64,000 nt of DNA from Mytilus galloprovincialis (taxonomy: Eukaryota > Mollusca > Bivalvia > Mytilida > Mytilidae), in the NCBI RefSeq assembly GCF_965363235.1, contig NC_134838.1:3229001-3293000 (forward strand), read 5' to 3'. The notes below the pieces were generated by a model. That model ran no database searches, had not been told where the DNA came from, and saw nothing but the letters and a program-made list of their open reading frames with translations. Positions within the stretch are counted from its first letter, which is position 1, and every line of letters begins with the position of its first letter. The position numbers and the translations under genes were made by a program. Positions 56,383-64,000 of the stretch are shown here, in pieces.

Positions 56383-56712
56383 TGTATAGCTGACTTATGT
56401 TTAAATAATAGTTATAAAATTCAGAAATGACATCGCTTGTTGCTATTTTCGTGTTGCCTTGGGTTATACGTTTGGCCTCTCTTGCTTTGTTACCTTTGAA
56501 ATCAGGACGGTAAGTTATTAAAAGTCACCTGCTATAAAGAACTTTGTCTAAAGTGCTTAGCGTAGACGATTTCAAAGATTTTTATAAGAAGTGATATGTT
56601 CAATTTAACATGAACGACATGCGTCGGCTGCAAAAGAACACCGAATGAGTAATATCTCTAGGCACTATAATAAGCACAGTTCACGATGATCCGGATTACC
56701 CAAAAATTAATA

Positions 56713-56785
56713 TGTTTCCGCTGGGGCTCGAACCCAGGACCTTCCGCGTGTGAAGCGGACGTGATTACCACTACACTACGGAAAC
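56713..56785 (-). tRNA. tRNA-Val(CAC), array copy 17
   Basis: Identical to copy 1 as read. Confidence 0.97.
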
Positions 56786-57323
56786 AGTTGAAGTTAGTGC
56801 GAAGTTTTCCATATTTCAAGCAACGTCCGATTAAAAACTGGTGCAATCAAGATGAATAACACCCGTTCCCGCATGAAAACAGGTGCGTTTTCGTGTTAAT
56901 TTCCATAATTCTCTTGGCATGGGATGGGGTTCACCTTTCTTCTGCACAATCAATTGAAAAGCAGATATTCCTAGCTCTGCCGTCTATATATATGCGTATT
57001 CTTCTTATACGCCAGCTAAATCCGATATCGACATTTCCTTCATTGCACAACTTGATGGTGATTATCAAGGTAAGTTGTTTTGCAGCGTGCACAAACCAAA
57101 ATATAACATTCTTCGAAAAAAAAAAAAGTCAAAATCATCGGAATACAAATGTATATACCAGAATATCAACTCCTCTTTTCTCTCCGTTTGACCACTATTG
57201 CTCATCAGTGACGGGAAAACATGCTGAGCAATTTCTGAGCCAGACTGCTTTGAATGTCAATGGCAGATACAAAAGTATAATTTCATTGAATCCAAACGCC
57301 TATAAACCGTTCCAAAAATTAAC

Positions 57324-57395
57324 GGGCTCGTCCGGGATTCGAACCCGGGACCTCTCGCACCCAAAGCGAGAATCATACCCCTAGACCAACGAGCC
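57324..57395 (-). tRNA. tRNA-Pro(UGG), array copy 17
   Basis: Consensus form. The spacer on its downstream side carries the unique G to A change at 57155. Confidence 0.97.
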
Positions 57396-57728
57396 GCTTG
57401 ATAGTTAGAGTTACATTTTCCGTATTTAACTATAGAATACGATTATTCTCCATACGTGGCAAAGGAGTTTACCTGCCAAGATACATATTCGAAATTCTAA
57501 GTTGACTAGAAATTCACCTTACATTGGTCGAGATCAAACTATATAAAAACAACAAAAATTCAAACGATAGCTGTTGTATTGGTGCATGTATTTTTCTCCT
57601 ACTGAATTCTGTTTTATGCATTCTAATTGACGTTCGAATTAGCGGTGTATTTTCTTTGAATATCCCATCGACTGGTATTGAAAACAGTTTTGAGATTCGC
57701 CACGCATTGACAATATGAGGCAAAAATT

Positions 57729-57800
57729 GGGCTCGTCCGGGATTCGAACCCGGGACCTCTCGCACCCTAAGCGAGAATCATACCCCTAGACCAACGAGCC
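57729..57800 (-). tRNA. tRNA-Pro(AGG), array copy 18
   Basis: Identical to copy 1 as read. Confidence 0.97.
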
Positions 57801-58130
57801 TGTATAGCTGACTTATGTTTAAATAATAGTTATAAAATTCAGAAATGACATCGCTTGTTGCTATTTTCGTGTTGCCTTGGGTTATACGTTTGGCCTCTCT
57901 TGCTTTGTTACCTTTGAAATCAGGACGGTAAGTTATTAAAAGTCACCTGCTATAAAGAACTTTGTCTAAAGTGCTTAGCGTAGACGATTTCAAAGATTTT
58001 TATAAGAAGTGATATGTTCAATTTAACATGAACGACATGCGTCGGCTGCAAAAGAACACCGAATGAGTAATATCTCTAGGCACTATAATAAGCACAGTTC
58101 ACGATGATCCGGATTACCCAAAAATTAATA

Positions 58131-58203
58131 TGTTTCCGCTGGGGCTCGAACCCAGGACCTTCCGCGTGTGAAGCGGACGTGATTACCACTACACTACGGA
58201 AAC
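58131..58203 (-). tRNA. tRNA-Val(CAC), array copy 18
   Basis: Identical to copy 1 as read. Confidence 0.97.
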
Positions 58204-58741
58204 AGTTGAAGTTAGTGCGAAGTTTTCCATATTTCAAGCAACGTCCGATTAAAAACTGGTGCAATCAAGATGAATAACACCCGTTCCCGCATGAAAACAG
58301 GTGCGTTTTCGTGTTAATTTCCATAATTCTCTTGGCATGGGATGGGGTTCACCTTTCTTCTGCACAATCAATTGAAAAGCAGATATTCCTAGCTCTGCCG
58401 TCTATATATATGCGTATTCTTCTTATACGCCAGCTAAATCCGATATCGACATTTCCTTCATTGCACAACTTGATGGTGATTATCAAGGTAAGTTGTTTTG
58501 CAGCGTGCACAAACCAAAATATAACATTCTTCGAAAAAAAAAAAAGTCAAAATCATCGGAATACAAATGTATGTACCAGAATATCAACTCCTCTTTTCTC
58601 TCCGTTTGACCACTATTGCTCATCAGTGACGGGAAAACATGCTGAGCAATTTCTGAGCCAGACTGCTTTGAATGTCAATGGCAGATACAAAAGTATAATT
58701 TCATTGAATCCAAACGCCTATAAACCGTTCCAAAAATTAAC

Positions 58742-58813
58742 GGGCTCGTCCGGGATTCGAACCCGGGACCTCTCGCACCCAAAGCGAGAATCATACCCCT
58801 AGACCAACGAGCC
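58742..58813 (-). tRNA. tRNA-Pro(UGG), array copy 18
   Basis: Consensus form. Confidence 0.97.
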
Positions 58814-59146
58814 GCTTGATAGTTAGAGTTACATTTTCCGTATTTAACTATAGAATACGATTATTCTCCATACGTGGCAAAGGAGTTTACCTGCCAAGAT
58901 ACATATTCGAAATTCTAAGTTGACTAGAAATTCACCTTACATTGGTCGAGATCAAACTATATAAAAACAACAAAAATTCAAACGATAGCTGTTGTATTGG
59001 TGCATGTATTTTTCTCCTACTGAATTCTGTTTTATGCATTCTAATTGACGTTCGAATTAGCGGTGTATTTTCTTTGAATATCCCATCGACTGGTATTGAA
59101 AACAGTTTTGAGATTCGCCACGCATTGACAATATGAGGCAAAAATT

Positions 59147-59218
59147 GGGCTCGTCCGGGATTCGAACCCGGGACCTCTCGCACCCTAAGCGAGAATCATA
59201 CCCCTAGACCAACGAGCC
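59147..59218 (-). tRNA. tRNA-Pro(AGG), array copy 19
   Basis: Identical to copy 1 as read. Confidence 0.97.
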
Positions 59219-59548
59219 TGTATAGCTGACTTATGTTTAAATAATAGTTATAAAATTCAGAAATGACATCGCTTGTTGCTATTTTCGTGTTGCCTTGGGT
59301 TATACGTTTGGCCTCTCTTGCTTTGTTACCTTTGAAATCAGGACGGTAAGTTATTAAAAGTCACCTGCTATAAAGAACTTTGTCTAAAGTGCTTAGCGTA
59401 GACGATTTCAAAGATTTTTATAAGAAGTGATATGTTCAATTTAACATGAACGACATGCGTCGGCTGCAAAAGAACACCGAATGAGTAATATCTCTAGGCA
59501 CTATAATAAGCACAGTTCACGATGATCCGGATTACCCAAAAATTAATA

Positions 59549-59621
59549 TGTTTCCGCTGGGGCTCGAACCCAGGACCTTCCGCGTGTGAAGCGGACGTGA
59601 TTACCACTACACTACGGAAAC
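59549..59621 (-). tRNA. tRNA-Val(CAC), array copy 19
   Basis: Identical to copy 1 as read. Confidence 0.97.
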
Positions 59622-60159
59622 AGTTGAAGTTAGTGCGAAGTTTTCCATATTTCAAGCAACGTCCGATTAAAAACTGGTGCAATCAAGATGAATAACACCC
59701 GTTCCCGCATGAAAACAGGTGCGTTTTCGTGTTAATTTCCATAATTCTCTTGGCATGGGATGGGGTTCACCTTTCTTCTGCACAATCAATTGAAAAGCAG
59801 ATATTCCTAGCTCTGCCGTCTATATATATGCGTATTCTTCTTATACGCCAGCTAAATCCGATATCGACATTTCCTTCATTGCACAACTTGATGGTGATTA
59901 TCAAGGTAAGTTGTTTTGCAGCGTGCACAAACCAAAATATAACATTCTTCGAAAAAAAAAAAAGTCAAAATCATCGGAATACAAATGTATGTACCAGAAT
60001 ATCAACTCCTCTTTTCTCTCCGTTTGACCACTATTGCTCATCAGTGACGGGAAAACATGCTGAGCAATTTCTGAGCCAGACTGCTTTGAATGTCAATGGC
60101 AGATACAAAAGTATAATTTCATTGAATCCAAACGCCTATAAACCGTTCCAAAAATTAAC

Positions 60160-60231
60160 GGGCTCGTCCGGGATTCGAACCCGGGACCTCTCGCACCCAA
60201 AGCGAGAATCATACCCCTAGACCAACGAGCC
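60160..60231 (-). tRNA. tRNA-Pro(UGG), array copy 19
   Basis: Consensus form. Confidence 0.97.
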
Positions 60232-60564
60232 GCTTGATAGTTAGAGTTACATTTTCCGTATTTAACTATAGAATACGATTATTCTCCATACGTGGCAAAG
60301 GAGTTTACCTGCCAAGATACATATTCGAAATTCTAAGTTGACTAGAAATTCACCTTACATTGGTCGAGATCAAACTATATAAAAACAACAAAAATTCAAA
60401 CGATAGCTGTTGTATTGGTGCATGTATTTTTCTCCTACTGAATTCTGTTTTATGCATTCTAATTGACGTTCGAATTAGCGGTGTATTTTCTTTGAATATC
60501 CCATCGACTGGTATTGAAAACAGTTTTGAGATTCGCCACGCATTGACAATATGAGGCAAAAATT

Positions 60565-60636
60565 GGGCTCGTCCGGGATTCGAACCCGGGACCTCTCGCA
60601 CCCTAAGCGAGAATCATACCCCTAGACCAACGAGCC
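60565..60636 (-). tRNA. tRNA-Pro(AGG), array copy 20
   Basis: Identical to copy 1 as read. Confidence 0.97.
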
Positions 60637-60966
60637 TGTATAGCTGACTTATGTTTAAATAATAGTTATAAAATTCAGAAATGACATCGCTTGTTGCTAT
60701 TTTCGTGTTGCCTTGGGTTATACGTTTGGCCTCTCTTGCTTTGTTACCTTTGAAATCAGGACGGTAAGTTATTAAAAGTCACCTGCTATAAAGAACTTTG
60801 TCTAAAGTGCTTAGCGTAGACGATTTCAAAGATTTTTATAAGAAGTGATATGTTCAATTTAACATGAACGACATGCGTCGGCTGCAAAAGAACACCGAAT
60901 GAGTAATATCTCTAGGCACTATAATAAGCACAGTTCACGATGATCCGGATTACCCAAAAATTAATA

Positions 60967-61039
60967 TGTTTCCGCTGGGGCTCGAACCCAGGACCTTCCG
61001 CGTGTGAAGCGGACGTGATTACCACTACACTACGGAAAC
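60967..61039 (-). tRNA. tRNA-Val(CAC), array copy 20
   Basis: Identical to copy 1 as read. Confidence 0.97.
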
Positions 61040-61577
61040 AGTTGAAGTTAGTGCGAAGTTTTCCATATTTCAAGCAACGTCCGATTAAAAACTGGTGCAA
61101 TCAAGATGAATAACACCCGTTCCCGCATGAAAACAGGTGCGTTTTCGTGTTAATTTCCATAATTCTCTTGGCATGGGATGGGGTTCACCTTTCTTCTGCA
61201 CAATCAATTGAAAAGCAGATATTCCTAGCTCTGCCGTCTATATATATGCGTATTCTTCTTATACGCCAGCTAAATCCGATATCGACATTTCCTTCATTGC
61301 ACAACTTGATGGTGATTATCAAGGTAAGTTGTTTTGCAGCGTGCACAAACCAAAATATAACATTCTTCGAAAAAAAAAAAAGTCAAAATCATCGGAATAC
61401 AAATGTATGTACCAGAATATCAACTCCTCTTTTCTCTCCGTTTGACCACTATTGCTCATCAGTGACGGGAAAACATGCTGAGCAATTTCTGAGCCAGACT
61501 GCTTTGAATGTCAATGGCAGATACAAAAGTATAATTTCATTGAATCCAAACGCCTATAAACCGTTCCAAAAATTAAC

Positions 61578-61649
61578 GGGCTCGTCCGGGATTCGAACCC
61601 GGGACCTCTCGCACCCAAAGCGAGAATCATACCCCTAGACCAACGAGCC
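61578..61649 (-). tRNA. tRNA-Pro(UGG), array copy 20
   Basis: Consensus form. Confidence 0.97.
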
Positions 61650-61982
61650 GCTTGATAGTTAGAGTTACATTTTCCGTATTTAACTATAGAATACGATTAT
61701 TCTCCATACGTGGCAAAGGAGTTTACCTGCCAAGATACATATTCGAAATTCTAAGTTGACTAGAAATTCACCTTACATTGGTCGAGATCAAACTATATAA
61801 AAACAACAAAAATTCAAACGATAGCTGTTGTATTGGTGCATGTATTTTTCTCCTACTGAATTCTGTTTTATGCATTCTAATTGACGTTCGAATTAGCGGT
61901 GTATTTTCTTTGAATATCCCATCGACTGGTATTGAAAACAGTTTTGAGATTCGCCACGCATTGACAATATGAGGCAAAAATT

Positions 61983-62054
61983 GGGCTCGTCCGGGATTCG
62001 AACCCGGGACCTCTCGCACCCTAAGCGAGAATCATACCCCTAGACCAACGAGCC
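61983..62054 (-). tRNA. tRNA-Pro(AGG), array copy 21
   Basis: Identical to copy 1 as read. Confidence 0.97.
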
Positions 62055-62384
62055 TGTATAGCTGACTTATGTTTAAATAATAGTTATAAAATTCAGAAAT
62101 GACATCGCTTGTTGCTATTTTCGTGTTGCCTTGGGTTATACGTTTGGCCTCTCTTGCTTTGTTACCTTTGAAATCAGGACGGTAAGTTATTAAAAGTCAC
62201 CTGCTATAAAGAACTTTGTCTAAAGTGCTTAGCGTAGACGATTTCAAAGATTTTTATAAGAAGTGATATGTTCAATTTAACATGAACGACATGCGTCGGC
62301 TGCAAAAGAACACCGAATGAGTAATATCTCTAGGCACTATAATAAGCACAGTTCACGATGATCCGGATTACCCAAAAATTAATA

Positions 62385-62457
62385 TGTTTCCGCTGGGGCT
62401 CGAACCCAGGACCTTCCGCGTGTGAAGCGGACGTGATTACCACTACACTACGGAAAC
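62385..62457 (-). tRNA. tRNA-Val(CAC), array copy 21
   Basis: Identical to copy 1 as read. Confidence 0.97.
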
Positions 62458-62995
62458 AGTTGAAGTTAGTGCGAAGTTTTCCATATTTCAAGCAACGTCC
62501 GATTAAAAACTGGTGCAATCAAGATGAATAACACCCGTTCCCGCATGAAAACAGGTGCGTTTTCGTGTTAATTTCCATAATTCTCTTGGCATGGGATGGG
62601 GTTCACCTTTCTTCTGCACAATCAATTGAAAAGCAGATATTCCTAGCTCTGCCGTCTATATATATGCGTATTCTTCTTATACGCCAGCTAAATCCGATAT
62701 CGACATTTCCTTCATTGCACAACTTGATGGTGATTATCAAGGTAAGTTGTTTTGCAGCGTGCACAAACCAAAATATAACATTCTTCGAAAAAAAAAAAAG
62801 TCAAAATCATCGGAATACAAATGTATGTACCAGAATATCAACTCCTCTTTTCTCTCCGTTTGACCACTATTGCTCATCAGTGACGGGAAAACATGCTGAG
62901 CAATTTCTGAGCCAGACTGCTTTGAATGTCAATGGCAGATACAAAAGTATAATTTCATTGAATCCAAACGCCTATAAACCGTTCCAAAAATTAAC

Positions 62996-63067
62996 GGGCT
63001 CGTCCGGGATTCGAACCCGGGACCTCTCGCACCCAAAGCGAGAATCATACCCCTAGACCAACGAGCC
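62996..63067 (-). tRNA. tRNA-Pro(UGG), array copy 21
   Basis: Consensus form; last Pro(UGG) in the window. Confidence 0.97.
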
Positions 63068-63400
63068 GCTTGATAGTTAGAGTTACATTTTCCGTATTTA
63101 ACTATAGAATACGATTATTCTCCATACGTGGCAAAGGAGTTTACCTGCCAAGATACATATTCGAAATTCTAAGTTGACTAGAAATTCACCTTACATTGGT
63201 CGAGATCAAACTATATAAAAACAACAAAAATTCAAACGATAGCTGTTGTATTGGTGCATGTATTTTTCTCCTACTGAATTCTGTTTTATGCATTCTAATT
63301 GACGTTCGAATTAGCGGTGTATTTTCTTTGAATATCCCATCGACTGGTATTGAAAACAGTTTTGAGATTCGCCACGCATTGACAATATGAGGCAAAAATT

Positions 63401-63472
63401 GGGCTCGTCCGGGATTCGAACCCGGGACCTCTCGCACCCTAAGCGAGAATCATACCCCTAGACCAACGAGCC
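63401..63472 (-). tRNA. tRNA-Pro(AGG), array copy 22
   Basis: Identical to copy 1 as read. Confidence 0.97.
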
Positions 63473-63802
63473 TGTATAGCTGACTTATGTTTAAATAATA
63501 GTTATAAAATTCAGAAATGACATCGCTTGTTGCTATTTTCGTGTTGCCTTGGGTTATACGTTTGGCCTCTCTTGCTTTGTTACCTTTGAAATCAGGACGG
63601 TAAGTTATTAAAAGTCACCTGCTATAAAGAACTTTGTCTAAAGTGCTTAGCGTAGACGATTTCAAAGATTTTTATAAGAAGTGATATGTTCAATTTAACA
63701 TGAACGACATGCGTCGGCTGCAAAAGAACACCGAATGAGTAATATCTCTAGGCACTATAATAAGCACAGTTCACGATGATCCGGATTACCCAAAAATTAA
63801 TA

Positions 63803-63875
63803 TGTTTCCGCTGGGGCTCGAACCCAGGACCTTCCGCGTGTGAAGCGGACGTGATTACCACTACACTACGGAAAC
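63803..63875 (-). tRNA. tRNA-Val(CAC), array copy 22
   Basis: Identical to copy 1 as read. The unit runs off the window end 125 bases later, before its Pro(UGG) gene. Confidence 0.97.
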
Positions 63876-64000
63876 AGTTGAAGTTAGTGCGAAGTTTTCC
63901 ATATTTCAAGCAACGTCCGATTAAAAACTGGTGCAATCAAGATGAATAACACCCGTTCCCGCATGAAAACAGGTGCGTTTTCGTGTTAATTTCCATAATT

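Larger units (their letters stand above)
33254..64000 (-). repeat. Tandem array of a 1418-bp tRNA-bearing unit (21 full units and a partial one)
   Basis: In the phase set by the left edge, units start at 33254, 34672, 36090, 37509, 38927, 40345, 41764, 43183, 44602, 46020, 47438, 48856, 50274, 51692, 53110, 54528, 55946, 57364, 58782, 60200, 61618 and 63036; the last is cut by the window end. The period is 1418, or 1419 where an A12 run is A13 (units 3, 6, 7 and 8). Each unit carries Pro(AGG), Val(CAC) and Pro(UGG) in ascending coordinates, all on the minus strand. Units read as almost identical. Differences seen: the A run, three substitutions in Pro(UGG), and G to A at 56108 and 57155. Homogeneity implies strong concerted evolution by unequal exchange. 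Array size beyond the window is unknown. Confidence 0.97.

Overview
The window looks like nuclear DNA of a marine bivalve, most probably a mussel close to Mytilus. The evidence is the AT-rich intergenic sequence packed with repeat families that I recognise from mussel genomes: the AGCTCACC...CTCTAG and ACGACCGC...CTGG elements, TTAAGGATGTACTTAGGTGAGG MITEs, and repeats rich in TGACCTTGACCTCATTTTC. The genus is recognition from memory, not a search result. I see no host protein-coding gene. The only coding sequence is transposon-derived. I saw no retrovirus, LTR element, Polinton or virus-like gene.

Region 1 (1-15980) is nested repeats. Four copies of a Helitron-like family (C) lie at 1416-4604, 6470-7607, 10960-12420 and 12870-13214. 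Each carries another repeat or sits in one: C1 holds a second Helitron-like element (D) whose 3' half is triplicated as a 705-bp tandem repeat, C2 holds a fragment of family B, and C3 lies inside family E. Also here are a palindromic MITE, tRNA-headed SINE sequence, a 25-bp minisatellite (8001-8532) and an 872-bp long-TIR element (14348-15219).

Region 2 (15984-24709) is dominated by a 5426-bp terminal-inverted-repeat element (16060-21485) with CACGGTG termini and a 5-bp ATTTC target duplication. It interrupts an older D copy and has itself received a Tc1/mariner-type MITE, which carries a 1381-bp hAT-like insertion, and a second MITE. After it come a 5'-truncated LINE with a 275-codon open tail of its ORF2 (21929-22756), and a TIR unit around an ORF1-like fragment (23425-24709).

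Region 3 (24712-29370) is a four-level nest: a family-B repeat, split at TTAA by a 3.66-kb piggyBac transposon (25405-29064), which holds a decayed transposase gene, a LINE tail and a TTAA-flanked MITE inside which sits another TTAA-flanked MITE. Region 4 (29400-33253) has further MITEs and repeats, then about 1.8 kb without recognised content.

Region 5 (33254 to the window end and beyond) is the main feature: a near-perfect tandem array of a 1418/1419-bp unit. Each unit carries three tRNA genes on the minus strand: tRNA-Pro(AGG), tRNA-Val(CAC) and tRNA-Pro(UGG). Twenty-one full units and a 965-bp partial unit give 65 complete tRNA genes plus one 5' half at the array edge. All are intronless. 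In the first unit each is followed by a T5 Pol III terminator. The two Pro genes of a unit differ only at wobble base 34. All tRNA sequence variation I found falls on the Pro(UGG) gene. The array ends on the left exactly at the anticodon of a Pro(UGG) gene.
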